The notes under the pieces are model-generated. The model saw only the letters and a list, made by a program, of their open reading frames with translations. It was not told the origin of the DNA and searched no databases. From Limnephilus marmoratus (Eukaryota > Arthropoda > Insecta > Trichoptera > Limnephilidae), in NCBI GenBank assembly GCA_917880885.1, contig OU862912.1:51385117-51449116 (forward strand): a DNA stretch of 64,000 nt, in the 5' to 3' direction. Position numbers and translations under genes: made by a program. This document shows positions 33,600-44,705 of this stretch, one piece after another; position 1 is the first letter of the stretch, and every line of letters starts with the position of its first letter.

Positions 33600-34010
33600 T
33601 CCAGATACTAATATCTACAGCCTGTATGTCGGACGAATATCTACAGCTCATATGTTGAACTAATATCTACGAACTTCAGAGTGTTGACTAATATCTACAG
33701 AGCGTAGGTTGAACTAATAAATTAAATAAATTTAAATGTGTCCAATAGTGCGATATTAGGGATTTTTACATACATACTTACATAAATTAAGTTTTTTAAA
33801 CTATATACGCAATATTACGTTATTCCAATATGCTATACATAATTGCAAATCCAACCCCTGCCAGTGCTGTAGATATTCGTCAACACTTTGGTTCTCATAG
33901 ATATTAATCAACAGTTTGAGCTGTAGATATTCGTCAACACTTTGATTCTCATAGATATTAGTTCGATTTTTTCAGTTTTTGGAATTCCTGTAGATATTAG
34001 TAGACGCCTC
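33600..34010. repeat. Inverted array of AATATCTACAG / CTGTAGATATT motifs
   Basis: 33605-33725 has about five spaced ACTAATATCTACAG-type motifs with GTTGA between them. 33868-34000 has about five of the reverse complement, CTGTAGATATTCGTCAAC. In the right half two alternating ~36-base units are visible. The arms face each other across about 140 bases of unique AT-rich DNA. No ORF. Confidence 0.75.
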
Positions 34011-34439
34011 CATTTCTAAACCATTCGAAAGGTCCGAATGGAATCTAATATTCAGAAGAAAACCATTTGCTTGTTCTGTTATATTGCACTTTACTATTGT
34101 TTAAGCTTGAGAATTTTGAAGCAGACTCAATTTTAAGTTAAAATCAGTCTTGTGTTCTGAACATAATACACAAATTTGAGTTGCGAATTTCAAGAACATA
34201 ATATCTGGTCTCGCAGTTGTCATTTTTTTAATTCGAATAATTCATAACAGATGCGTTGGATATAAAATAATTTTAGCTCAAAATTTATAAAGTTGTAAAT
34301 TGAGGTCATAATAACATATTGACTATTCCAACTCCCCCCCCCCCCCCCCCCCCTCCCCCGAAGCCTGAAATCTTTTATCTTATTGGGTGATAACAACAAA
34401 ATTCAATTGGCCCCCGAAGGTCTACTCTAGTACTTAGAA
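34011..34439. other. Unassigned stretch with a long C run
   Basis: A C run of about 26 bases lies at 34327-34352; no gene. Confidence 0.6.
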
Positions 34440-34672
34440 TAATAAGTAAAATTTTCAATATTTTATGTAACGCCCGACATAGAAGAGCTGATGAACGTCT
34501 GAACAGATTTTCATGAATTGTAGTTTTAAGAACCATCTCGATCACGTCGGCTTTCAAACAAAAAAAACTCATCATAATCGGTCCATTCGCTTAGGAGCTA
34601 CGATACCACAGACACACACAGACGAAGGTCAAACTTATAACACCCGTCCGTTTTGCGTCGGGGTTAAAAAAG
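34440..34672 (+). mobile_element. RTE-type LINE 3' end
   Basis: 'aatcggtccattcgctta', GGAGCTACGATACCACAGAC, ACACAGACGAAGGTC and 'cttataacacccgtccg' followed by GTCGGGGTTAAAAAA are the well-known 3' UTR blocks of RTE-clade LINEs in Lepidoptera (established knowledge recalled, not searched). The ORF is not present here. Confidence 0.7.
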
Positions 34673-35040
34673 AAAACCAGAAGTTTCTTACACAAATTCG
34701 AATGGAATAATTTTTTAATATTCTATTTGCCCCGATAGCCCAGCGCTTTGTATCACTTACACTCGCCTGACATCGTATATAGCGTTTGTATTTCGTAAAC
34801 ACAGTTTTGTATTGGAGAAATTAAAGCCTCGGTTAGGCAAATATTTGGAATACGTTCAAACACGCCCACAAGGCCTTTGTATTCTTTATTCCAAAAATCC
34901 GTAATATACGAGAATACATACATTATAAATAATTTATTTCAATTCAAATAATTAAAATTCAAAATAAATAACATTGTCACAAAATCATGAACTCAGGTAG
35001 GTATTATTTTCATTTAGCATTTATAAATTTTATCAATCAT
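34673..35040. other. AT-rich stretch, no gene seen
   Basis: Nothing recognised. Confidence 0.55.
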
Positions 35041-35041
35041 T

Positions 35042-35640
35042 ACCTGAAGCACCCGACGTTACTCGGGCTTTATTCTGTTTTAAGAGGAATATAAACGCTA
35101 GAAATATTTCGATTCTCTTGCCTGCAAAATTTGAAATCGAGCGTCTTATGTGCACGAGACAAGTAAGCGAAAAAGTGGTTTTTTATTTATTTTGTGCATA
35201 ATTTTATAAGAACGAAAAAAGTTAGAACATAGAAAACCTTAAAAATAGTATTTTTTTAAAATTGATTTTTTTATTACTTCATAGTTAAGTCATGAAAAAC
35301 ATTTTTTGTTATGAAAATAATAATTTTATTTTAATTCCAATACGTAGAAAAGCTAGTAAAAGCTTCAAATTAGCCGTAGCATATTTTTCGATGTTCATAC
35401 TGTAAGCCGATTCGTCGTAAAGATTAATCTAAATAGTATCTAAATGGGATTTCACGTATAACTTCATCTTAAGGGGTAGTTTTTCGAAATCTCACATAGT
35501 TAGTGACCTTCCTCATGTTTTGAACGTCTGGTGTGCAGTTCAATGATCTCGGGAAAAAACTGTAGATTTATTTGCAAATCCACGCCGCCAACCCGCCACA
35601 AACAGACATTTTCCTTTAATTTTTAACCTAATGAGTAAAA
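35042..35640 (-). mobile_element. Decayed Helitron-like element
   Basis: At the left edge the minus strand has a hairpin CCCGA / TCGGG with loop GTAACG, then TGCTTCAG. This resembles Helitron 3' hairpins elsewhere in the window with the terminal CTAG lost. The interior has 'gtgaccttcctcatgtttt' shared with 38160-38200. The 5' end is unclear. Confidence 0.45.
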
Positions 35641-36444
35641 CCTCAAATTGTAACTTTTTATTATTTAATTAATGTAGACAATTGTTAGATATAGGCCACG
35701 TACTCCAACCGTTTTGGGATTAATTAATCAACACTTATTTGCTTACACAACTGATTAATCAACACTTACCTATACTCGACCAGCTCGGTCGCTTTGTGTA
35801 TTCTCAGTTTGGCTTTGGTTGATTTGAATAACCACCGCTGTGTGTCAGTTAAAACAAAATACAGGAATACACAAAATATAGGGATAATTATTGTAAATAG
35901 AAAGTTCTTTTTTGCTTTAAGAAAAGACTACATTTGCAGAAATAGCGCTAGGAAAAGCTTAAACCTCTGTGAGAATGGAGTGATTTGGTGAAATAGAGTT
36001 AAATAAAATTAAATTTACGTCGGATAAAAGCAAAGTTTGAAAATTAATGTATGGAAATTGGAACGATACTGGTGGGGGACTCTGATGGCTCGGCAGCAAC
36101 CACTGATTTTAACTAAAAACCGGTTAAACTGTTTTTAGTGCAAATATTGAATCGAAGACTGGCAACCTATTCGTTCGGGATCTGGGAACCAAGACAGCGT
36201 CCCCAAACAACCCTCCGGCCCAGGCCGGTCCGCAGCGCCTCCCACCCCTGCCGAGAAGGGTACGAACGACCTCCATCAGGGTTGTCATCCCTTAAAATAT
36301 GAACACAAAAGTACTTGCTTTCAGAAACTCTTACGGGGTTACATGTTCTATGTTATGAAATCTATTTCATAATACAATAATTAGACAAAATAAGTAAACA
36401 AAAAATTTGTAAAAGATAAGGCATACCTGGGACTAGAACCTTGA
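35641..36444. other. Unassigned stretch
   Basis: 35625-35690 contains a scrap of the SINE-3 3' region (GAGTAAAACCTCAAATTG). Otherwise no feature. Confidence 0.45.
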
Positions 36445-36790
36445 TGTGAACACTTACCTTTTTCTGATTTCCTCGAATCTGAGGTTCGGTGTATCCAGGA
36501 GAGACGAACGTATGAATCCATCTTTCCCAATGCAGTGCAATTCGATGGGTCGAGGGAGTCGGGCTAGAGAGGTTAAAAGGTCTACCTAAACCAGTCTCTC
36601 CGTTCCGGCCCGCCACGCAGTGGATGGGCAAAAGCATCCGCCCCGAGACCTAGACAAATCTTACCCCATGAAGTCGGTCACCCCCACTAAGCCACCAAAT
36701 GTAGCGAACCACTGTGGGTGAACTATGGCAGAGGTGTTGTTTATTCAATAAACGGTTCTCAGGATGGCGGTACCCGTTCCTGCCTCTCAA
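36445..36790 (-). mobile_element. SINE-4 copy 4, 3' end lost
   Basis: Minus orientation. The 5' start is at TGCCTCTCAAATG (36790), and the shared blocks run to GAGGTTCGGTGTATCCAGG at about 36480. The LINE-like tail is missing. Confidence 0.75.
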
Positions 36791-36884
36791 ATGTTTTGCA
36801 GAGCAAGTGAGCAAAATTTCACCAAAACTGTAGATTTGTATAAGAATCAAAACTCCGGCTGCCACAGACAAACTTCTTCATATA

Positions 36885-36960
36885 AAAAGCTGAAATGAAC
36901 CCGGCGTTGCTCGGCGTTATGGTTTGGAGTAAAATTTTGAGGTTACAGTTTTATCGTGGA
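36885..36960 (-). mobile_element. Helitron 3' end fragment
   Basis: The minus strand shows GCCGAGCAACGCCGGGTTC, the hairpin-with-GCAACG pattern of the other Helitron ends, without a clear CTAG. Confidence 0.4.
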
Positions 36961-37039
36961 AGTAAAAAAAATTGACAATAATTAAACAAGTAAATTTTTG
37001 TAGGTTTTTCGTAATTAAAAAAAAATACAAACATTCTCA

Positions 37040-37145
37040 AGTGATGGAGACTTAGCCAGCCGAGGAATCGAACACACGAAGCTCGGGTGGGACCCAAACG
37101 TGATGCCAACTCTGCCATTGACCGGTGACTTTGATTGGCTTCGTC
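37040..37145 (-). mobile_element. tRNA-like SINE head or tRNA pseudogene
   Basis: The minus strand reads CAATGGCAGAGTTGGCATCA (A-box like) and GTGTGTTCGATTCCTCGGC (B-box like). Stems are imperfect. No second copy was found in the window, so SINE status is inference. Confidence 0.4.
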
Positions 37146-37150
37146 TTCTT

Positions 37151-37604
37151 CTAACATTCACTTCCACGTCATACATTCTGCCTACACACATTTCTTAATT
37201 CACATGCACCTCTTTTTACCATACATAATTATCTGATTCCTTTTTTATTTTCTACCATTCACTTCCACTACATAATTCAATATTCTTTTCAGCTAAATGA
37301 ACCGTGCAATCCCGGTCTGCCATTTTACTTGCGAAAAAAAATGTGTAATTTCATTTCAAGAAAAATAATTAAAATAAAAACGAAAAAAATGATAAGAAGA
37401 TAATAAATGATTATGTGAAATATGGAAATAAATTACTTTAAAATTCACGGATCATCCCTTAATATCATCCGCATCAATTAATCTTTGACTGAAGAGCAGA
37501 ACCACAAGCTTGCTCGCTTCGAGCTTCGGGCTTGCTCGCTTCGAACTTCGAGCTCCACCTTTGTAGTGGTTTTTAGCTTGTTTGTCGAGGAAGTCAAATA
37601 TGTT
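37151..37604. other. AT-rich stretch, no gene seen
   Basis: The repeat CTTGCTCGCTTCGA occurs twice near 37510-37545. No gene. Confidence 0.5.
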
Positions 37605-37607
37605 TTT

Positions 37608-38330
37608 ATGTCACCAACGTTGCCCGGCTGTATTTACAATCCCTACCGCGTTTCAGGCGCTTTAAATTTTCAATATCAAAATTTAAATATTTAGAAATAG
37701 AATTATTAATTTCTAATATACACATTGGAAAGATTATTTTATCTAAATTTTAGAACAATTTTTGTTTTTGCAAAGTGATAAAAAATTATCAACATAGAGG
37801 TGTATTTAAAATATATGGGAATAATATTAAAATTTAAATATTTAGAAAAAAAAATATTAATTTCTAATATACACATCAGAAAGAATATTTTATCTAGATT
37901 TTAGAACAATTTTTGTTTTTGCAATGTGATAAAAAATAACCAATATAGAGGTATATTTAAAATGTAAATTGTCGTTACCGTGACTGAATCGGTATAGGTT
38001 TTGTAAATACGCTGCCCGGCTCCGCGCAATTTTTTTTCGAATTCGGATAATCCGTAATCGGTAATGATTCTCTTATCTTGAACATCAAGTGTACATAATT
38101 TCATGACAATGTATTAAAATTCTGCTTTAAGGTGTGGGAAAAAAGGACGGGTGTAGTTTTTTTTAAATTTGATATAAACAGTGACCTTCCTCTTGTTTTG
38201 GAGGTCAAGTGTGCAAAGTTTCATTAACCTCGGAATAAAATTGTATATTTTGAATACAAATCAAATTCCCGCCACCCGCCCGCCAGCCTGCTCGCCAGCC
38301 CGCCCGCCACAAAATCAACTATGTGTATTA
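37608..38330 (-). mobile_element. Helitron-like remnant with internal tandem duplication
   Basis: The left edge carries an inverted CCGGGCAACGTTGG hairpin-like end. The right part has 'gtgaccttcctcttgttttg' and CCCGCCACCCGCCCGCC, as in the related 35-kb element. No protein is encoded. Confidence 0.4.
37678..37977 (+). repeat. ~151-bp tandem duplication
   Basis: AAATTTAAATATTTAGAAA starts at both 37678 and 37829. The following ~145 bases match with a few changes, including 'tttagaacaatttttgtttt' and the AT(A)GAGGT-ATATTTAAAAT end. Confidence 0.85.
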
Positions 38331-38587
38331 GACTTCGACCAAAATAGTATTAGACGATAATGTTGTGCGGCTGACAGCGCAATCAGCAACCATTCACTGC
38401 ATATCTTCTTGAAGCACCGCAACGAAGCGTCTCATTTGAATATGCATATTTAAAGTGTTTCATGACCAAACAGATCGATAACAAAACAGAACACCCTTGA
38501 TAAGTGGTATAAAGTCTTTAAAATATTTGATAAAACCAACCTAACGTAGTTGGGTTCTTTTCATTAGCTTTCCAACACCAATATTCT

Positions 38588-38795
38588 TGCCAACTCAGAA
38601 TTAAGTCAACTCAACACCTCTTTGAAAAGTCATTAAAGGCTATGAAAAAAATAATTTCAAAATAGTCCATAACTCTAACCTAACGTAACCTATTTAACCA
38701 ATTTTTCATATATTTTTCTCATCACTTATTTTAATGACTTTTCAAAGGAGGATCTGAGTTGGTTTCATTCTGGGTCGTCCGGTCATCATTTAAAA
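38588..38795. mobile_element. MITE-2 copy 2
   Basis: Left CCAACTCAGAATTAAGTC and right GAGTTGGTTTCATTCTGGGT are inverted, with an inner TTTGAAAAGTCATTAAA / TTTAATGACTTTTCAAA pair. The central CTAACCTAACGTAACCTA matches the MITE at 19.7 kb. Confidence 0.8.
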
Positions 38796-39245
38796 GCGGA
38801 GACAAATCTTTAGTTGAAAATTACAGACCAATATAATACAATTGTCGATAAAGAAAGCTTTTGAAAAGTCAATTCATCAAAAAAATACTTACACTCTAGG
38901 AAAACTTTATCTCAGATGCTTTTGCTAATAGACAACAAGTTGACTCGATTTTGTTGACGGATTTTAGTAAAACGTTTGATTTGGTTTGCCATAAAATCCT
39001 TATAAATTAATTGTCAAAACTAGGAATAAATGGTAAATATTTATGCTAGATTGAGTATTATTTATCAAAACGTGTACTAACTGTAAGTAAGATACTAGCG
39101 GCGTGCCTCAGGGTTCTCACTTTCTTCCAATATTATTTAAACTATTTTTAAATGACGTCCATATTCTCTAATGTTAACATATTATTATGTGCTGTTGACA
39201 TGAAAACATATAAAACCATTAAAAATGTGTTTGACTGCTAGTCCC
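38796..39245 (+). pseudogene. Decayed LINE reverse transcriptase core
   Basis: VENYRPI at about 38815 (fingers), then ANRQQVDSILLTDFSKTFD near 38925-38975 (first catalytic aspartate region, LTDFSKTFD). The palm block LLCAVDMKTYKTIKN near 39185 has AVD where active enzymes have ADD. Frameshifts and stops occur throughout. Identity as a reverse transcriptase is firm; it is dead. Confidence 0.8.
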
Positions 39246-39389
39246 GACAATCTAAATTTATAAAATTCGCAGGGTAGTTAAGTATTTATACAAAATCCGG
39301 TCGCTAAACGGTTATGGTTATACAGATACAAATCCTTTTAATTATTTTTCTCTATATCATGTCCATTAATTAATCTATTCATGTCAAAA

Positions 39390-39531
39390 GTCAGAATAAT
39401 AGAAGAGAATGTATGAGACGATGTATGAACGTGAGTGAGGCAGAGTGTGTGCCAAGACCGAGTTGTTTGGCGGTCCGTCCTCTCTGCCTACCCCTGCGGG
39501 GAAACGGCGTGATGGTTAGTTAGTTTTTTTT
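39390..39531 (+). mobile_element. CR1/Zenon-like LINE 3' end
   Basis: GTGCCAAGACCGAGTTG, then CTCTGCCTACCCCTGCGGGG (a small hairpin CCCCTGCGGGG), AACGGCGTGATGGTTAG and a poly-T run. This block is typical of CR1/Zenon 3' UTRs in butterflies and moths (recalled knowledge). No ORF remains. Confidence 0.65.
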
Positions 39532-40359
39532 TATCATGTCCATCTTCCTTTAACTTCAACTAACTCACTCAATATTAAAAGAATGCTAAAAACTACTATT
39601 TCATTTGCATGTTTTGTGCCTTTGGGAGTCCATAAAGAACAATTTGAACAATGTTATCATCCCTTTACCTGTAAAATAAAAAACCCAAACTTGAAACCAT
39701 TATTGATTCCCGGAATCACAACAAAAATAATTTATCTTTTTTTGTGTATTTTACCAAAATGAAAATATTGACAAAATTCAATGGTGGGGGTACATTTGCA
39801 CAATGGCCAAAGTCAGTTCGAATTGTTGGAGTATATTCAAAAAAGTTTCATATTTTCGCGCCCAAATAAATATAAAAATTGGGGGATTTTTCTATATGGA
39901 CGATTTTAATTATACATCCATAAAGAGTTCACAGAAAGATTTTCAACGAATGGAATGTAGGTAAAAAAAAATAATAGTGCATTGTAATGATACACGGTTT
40001 AAATTTATATTTCCACGACATGCGTAAAATGTTGGATTTTAGAACAAGGTGGTTTACTTTTTTGCTTGTTTACGTTAACGTTTTTCATTCGCTAAAAAAA
40101 CTTTTCCATGACAGTTGATCTCCCGACAGTTGGCCCTCCGGCACACTTACATATAATATGAAGTCGGCTTAGGAAAAATACGTAATTACATAAATACCTA
40201 ATTACACACAATATAACTCATTCTCCAGACAGGGATTGCAGAGAAGATGGACCGCCCAATCACAAATGTATAAAACTTATTTTCATTCAAATCCTTCAAG
40301 AATAAAACTACTTAAATTCTTTCGTAATTATTTATTAGTTGATTTTTATTTTAACCATA
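39532..40359. other. AT-rich stretch, no gene seen
   Basis: No coding, RNA or repeat signal I can support. Confidence 0.55.
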
Positions 40360-40490
40360 TGAGTAAAACCTCAAATTGTAATATTTAATTAAATGAAGAT
40401 AATACTAGCGATATTAGCCCCTCTGGGACTCGAACCCAGGACATTCGGCTTTTCGGGCCACGACTCTACCAACCGAGCTAGTATTTTTTT
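40360..40490 (-). mobile_element. SINE-3 copy 2
   Basis: Minus-strand head TAGCTCGGTTGGTAGAG and CTGGGTTCGAGTCCCAG (plus 40425-40482), then the ATCTTCATTTAATTAAA segment seen at 9.1 kb, ending near GAGGTTTTACTC. Confidence 0.7.
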
Positions 40491-41427
40491 AAGCTTTTTT
40501 GTTGTTATAGGCATCGATTAAAAATATAGTGACAAATAATGTAAACTAATTACATAAGTGTGTAAATGACGTGACATAATTTTTCGTCGAATATACCAAT
40601 ACATTTTTCGAATTTAACGGTTAAACAGTAGTTACCTTCTTAATTCACCGAAAGTCTGATAAAAATGTATAAAAGATATTTAAATTTATAATATTTTTTT
40701 CCTTAACTTCAAAAGATCAAAAAAGTCACGCCCACAGAACGATAGTTAGGCACTTTACACTTCCCTCAATGCCTTCATAAATCAACAACCATGAAATTAC
40801 AAACGAATATATCTATTCGAATTGCTTTTATAATGGAAATTTAACGCTTTGTCGCTCTTCCTCATGGACCCGAGCTTACGAGTCCATTCTAAAAAAACCT
40901 ATTTCCAATACATATTTATCTATTATCGTCTTATTATATCTTTTTTCCGGGTTTAGGGTGGACTCGCTCATCTAAACGTGACCCTATTTCACACTAGCGC
41001 AAACACTCGAATATAAAACGATAACATTTCAGTGATTTCAGTCAATGAAAATGTCTTTCACGTTATTTCCATGAGGCTACACAATGCTAAAAGGTTTTCC
41101 ATCGCTGGAAGGCTTTGCAGTATTGTTTTATTGGAGTGCTACGTTGGAACGATGATTTCATATTATTGAATTCGTGTCGTAAATTAAATGCAGGAAATAT
41201 AGAGGATTTAAATGTTTAAATTGTGAACAGTTTTCAATGTTCTATTGCTTATGCTTGCTCTATGTATAAACGTAGAAAATCTCCGATGCTTTATTCCTAC
41301 ACAGAATTGTGAACTGTTGTGTTGTTCTGAATGCCGAAAGAGTTACCACACTGCAAATCTAAATATGTGTGGGACGTATCTGCAAAAAACACACAATACC
41401 CTACGAGATGTACCAAGTGTAGATATT
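40491..41427. other. AT-rich stretch, no gene seen
   Basis: A 63-codon frame at 41245-41436 contains four cysteines but no recognised finger spacing; not called. Confidence 0.45.
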
Positions 41428-41715
41428 CTCATCTGAGTATCAGTTTTCAGCACATTTTCATCTGTATTACGTATTTTCATCACATTTTCATCTGAATATC
41501 GGTTTTCAGCACATTTGCATCCGTAGTATGTGTTTTCAGTACATTTTAATCAGAGTATCGCTTTTAATCACATTTTCTTCTGTAGCATCTGTTTCCATCA
41601 CATTTTCATCTGTGGTTTCTGTTTTCATCACATTTTTATCTGAAGTATCTGTTTTCAGCACATTTGCATCAGTAGTATCTGTTTTCATCACCTTTTTATC
41701 TGCAGTAATACTTCG
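41428..41715 (-). repeat. 30-bp minisatellite, coding-like
   Basis: About nine units based on ATCACATTTTCATCTG plus TAGTATCTGTTTTC. On the minus strand each unit encodes ten residues of the type NVMKTDTTDE. Unit phase is kept over about six units and lost by a 1-base change near 41540. Confidence 0.85.
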
Positions 41716-41850
41716 GCAGTCTGGAACAGAATGTTTCCAATTATTTTGTACCGGCAGTCGGTGACTAAGTAAAAATGTTTTGGGATCGCTTTTGGCACGT
41801 AAGGAGCCAAAAGGAATTATTCCTCGATCCAATATAGTTAGATCGTTCAA
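41536..41850 (-). pseudogene. Unrecognised ORF carrying 10-residue repeats
   Basis: A 104-codon frame has a non-repetitive N-terminal part (LTILDRGIIPFGSLRAKSDP and RLPVQNNWKHSVPDC). About five acidic-threonine decapeptides (VMKTDTTDAN, VLKTDTSDKN, VMKTETTDEN) follow. The frame breaks at the fifth to sixth unit while the DNA repeat goes on. I do not recognise the N-terminal part. It could be the end of a host or transposon gene; substitutions between units are mostly conservative, which hints at past coding. Confidence 0.35.
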
Positions 41851-42159
41851 TACTTTGCATTGTTAAATGTTTTACATTTCTTTCATACAGGATTTTCACT
41901 TCCGTAGAAAATTTACTTTTCTGTAAAAAGGTACTTTCCAGTTTCATGGACTAATCATTTAAATAAAATGTAAATAAAATTTGAAAAAAGTTACTACATA
42001 TATTTTTTTAAATTAGTATTTCACTCGTGTGATTTTCGTCGGGGTTTCTCTAGCCCATTTAATAATTAAATTATTCAGGTTAGGTTATGTTAAATGCGGC
42101 CCAACGCCCAAGGCGATGCACCACGTCGGGTAATATTTGAAATCGGGCCTCTAATAATT
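41851..42159. other. Unassigned stretch
   Basis: An overlapping minus frame (41765-41947) may extend the ORF above in another phase. Nothing else recognised. Confidence 0.4.
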
Positions 42160-43507
42160 TATTTATTACTTTACGGACAACAGTCCATTTAAAGCATAAC
42201 AATAACACGAATAAAAAAAAACAGAAATCACAGTGAAGGGAAAGAACATATAAATTAATAGCAATGACAATATAAAATGTAAAAAGTACATATAGAAGAC
42301 ACTACAAGTCAAAGCATGAAGAAGCATTTAAATATTGCGTATCGACTGCCGAAAGTCATTTAGTTTTTCACCAAAAAAATCAATGCTTTGACTTGCGTTG
42401 ACAAGTCTCGACATTCTGGATAAGGGAGAATGGTATCCATAATTAGCAGAATGTTGATTGAGGAACAGCAATTCATTATTTCGGAGTCCACTGGAAGGGA
42501 TGTTAAACTGGATGAGTTGTAGCAATGCAGGTGTATCAGTAATACTGTTGATATTTTTAAATATTGTAGCGGTCCCAAGGGGGGGGGGGGGGCACCTACC
42601 TTTTGCTCTCGGCTAGCTCAAGTCGTCAGCAGGCAGGAATCCTCTCCTCGTCAAGGTCGCAGGTAAACTAGGTTTAAATGGTACATAGGTATTTGCCAAA
42701 CCCGCCCACGAGTGGTCCCATCAAATGAAAGAGGAAGTTGGGTGAAACATAACTATATTGTCTGGTATAGACAATTACAACATCTTGCAAAACACAATAT
42801 TAGTCACAAAACAACACAATGCCTAACTAGATATTTTCTAATGAAGGGGTCTCTCAAATCTCTCCGGGAATGTGGTCGTTTCAACCGAGAATTACTGTGG
42901 GATACATTAATTAAGAGGGAAATTGAGGCTTAACTCACAGCTGGTGGTCTAATGCAGGAAACCGGGGCAGCAGGCCATGGTCAGCGCAGGTAGCTCCAAC
43001 ACTTTACCAGGCAGTGGTAACTCCACACAGAGAGTGTCATGTTCGCGACCTCGTACTTTTACTGTTCAAATCGGGTTTTAACGGATCGCCATTGCAAACG
43101 GCGTCACGCAGGAATTAGGGAGCATACTTCGACCGACACAGCTTCTCGGGCGGCGGTCGGCTGGTTTCTACGGAGTGCCGCGGAGGAGTGCGGTGTGTTC
43201 CTTCTTGCCAGGGGGGAAGGCGGAATACATCGACCGCGCCGCGGTTGTTTGCGAGACTATCTCACCATTATGTTCAATTGTTCTCTAACTTAAAATGCGT
43301 ACTGTAACAATATGCAAATTAGATCAGAGTCCTTTCTCCGTTTTTCTAAAGAAGAAATGTTTCAAATGTGTTCAATTTCATCATATGAGTACTTACCTCT
43401 TTCAAGACCCAACCTCCAAGCAATTCCTCTTAGTAAACGATGTTGTACGGATTCGATGTGACAAATGAGAATAGCATAGAAAGGAGACCAAATGACACTA
43501 GCATATT
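42160..43507 (-). mobile_element. Jockey-like LINE fragment interrupted by an LTR
   Basis: Minus strand: upstream part (43310-43504) reads ASVIWSPFYA, HIESVQHRLLRGIAWRLGL and SSLEKRRKDSDLIC. Downstream part (42160-42560) reads NSITDTPALLQLIQFNIPSS, YGYHSPLSRMSRLVN and a 3' UTR with the hairpin GGACTGTTGTCC and an AATAAATAAATT tail. Removing the insert 42565-43309 and one ATAT copy joins DSDLIC to IFKNINSITDTP in frame. Related to the C terminus of the 46.7-kb LINE. Confidence 0.85.
42565..43309. mobile_element. 745-bp LTR-like insertion with 4-bp target duplication
   Basis: Starts TGTAGCGGTCCC and ends ACTGTAACA (TG...CA). It is flanked by ATAT at 42561-42564 and 43310-43313. It sits in a LINE whose frame it breaks exactly. 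The inside is GC-richer than the surroundings with a G run near 42580. No gag or pol frame is seen, so a solo LTR is the simplest reading; gypsy-type elements make 4-bp duplications. A small non-autonomous LTR element cannot be excluded. Confidence 0.7.
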
Positions 43508-43620
43508 TTTTTATTTTTTTTTATTTATTGCTTCTTCACAATTTATATACATATATTTTTAGCATGTAATTATTAACCCCACTAGGGTTCGCCTGTATCG
43601 GGGTTAAGGTAAATATTCAA
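43508..43620 (-). mobile_element. LINE 3' end, same family as 30.9 kb
   Basis: Minus strand: AACCCCGATACAGGCGAACC, CCTAGTGGGGTTAATAATTA and GTGAAGAAGCAATAAATAAA. It has inserted into the LINE upstream of 43504. Confidence 0.75.
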
Positions 43621-44705
43621 GGTGAGGGCGAACCAGCGGAACAGTAAAGAGTTTTAAGTGTACTTAAATGTTCCTTACCTTCATAAAACAAACCGTTGAG
43701 AGAATGGTTAGTTTTATGAATCAGGATTAGGTTAATTGCAGGGTTTATTTATTATAATATTGTTACCAAGTTTAAAACTTGTTTTACTTTTTATCTACGA
43801 AGCACAGCACAAAGTGGATACCGATGAGTCTATCTCATTCTCACGCAGGCTAAATCCCATAGATGTGAATTACGCTGCATCATCAACCAATCAGAACAAA
43901 TAAATAAAATTAAATAATATTAAAAAAAATAAATTACAGTAAAAAGTAAATATTTTATATTTCATATTATAACTTAAAACCTAAGTAAGAATCGTAGCTC
44001 CCCCTTATTAGGCACAAGAGCTCCTCTTTTCTGATAAGGTATACATGACTAAAAACGACCTTTAATATAATATTTTGTAAAATATGTATGTATGTATGTA
44101 ACTCATATTCTTCATATTACAAAAAAAATAAAATAAAAAAATGTTTTTGTCTTGTTTTAGTGTCGCTCTTTTCCATTTCATTGAGTTTCAAATCACAACG
44201 GTGCTTATGAAGTTTTTAATTAAAATTTTAAAAAAGTACTTGAATAAAAAAGAAAAAAACTTTTACTTACTTTTACTGGAAAATGACTTACCTCACGTAA
44301 AGCGTCTAGTATAATACAATTTCTCTATGTAAGTCTTATTAAACCCCACCCCTCTAAAGCTCCCTCGAAGCTCCAACAAGCAGCACGATACTTATGGAAG
44401 TTCGGTGTTGCCGATATGTTATATTAGAAAGGGTTGGACAAGCTTTAGCGTTTAGTACCCGCGGGGCGTGGGGATAAAACTAAGAGACGGGAGTAATAAG
44501 GGTATAAAACACCCCTAATCCATAGCCAATCGCTTTCGACCAATCACCTTGGCATCTTTACGGTTAGTGTTTTTCGTTTTACTTTATTATTTTATGGAGG
44601 GAAAATCTTGGCTATAAATCCGCGTTTGATAGATGAATTAGACTTGCGTTCCCACGTTTATTTATATAGTGAATACTAGCGCAGACCCCTGAAATTCCCG
44701 TGTAA
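43621..44705. other. Unassigned stretch, no gene seen
   Basis: AT-rich with ATGT repeats near 44087-44100. No supportable ORF or RNA. Confidence 0.5.
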
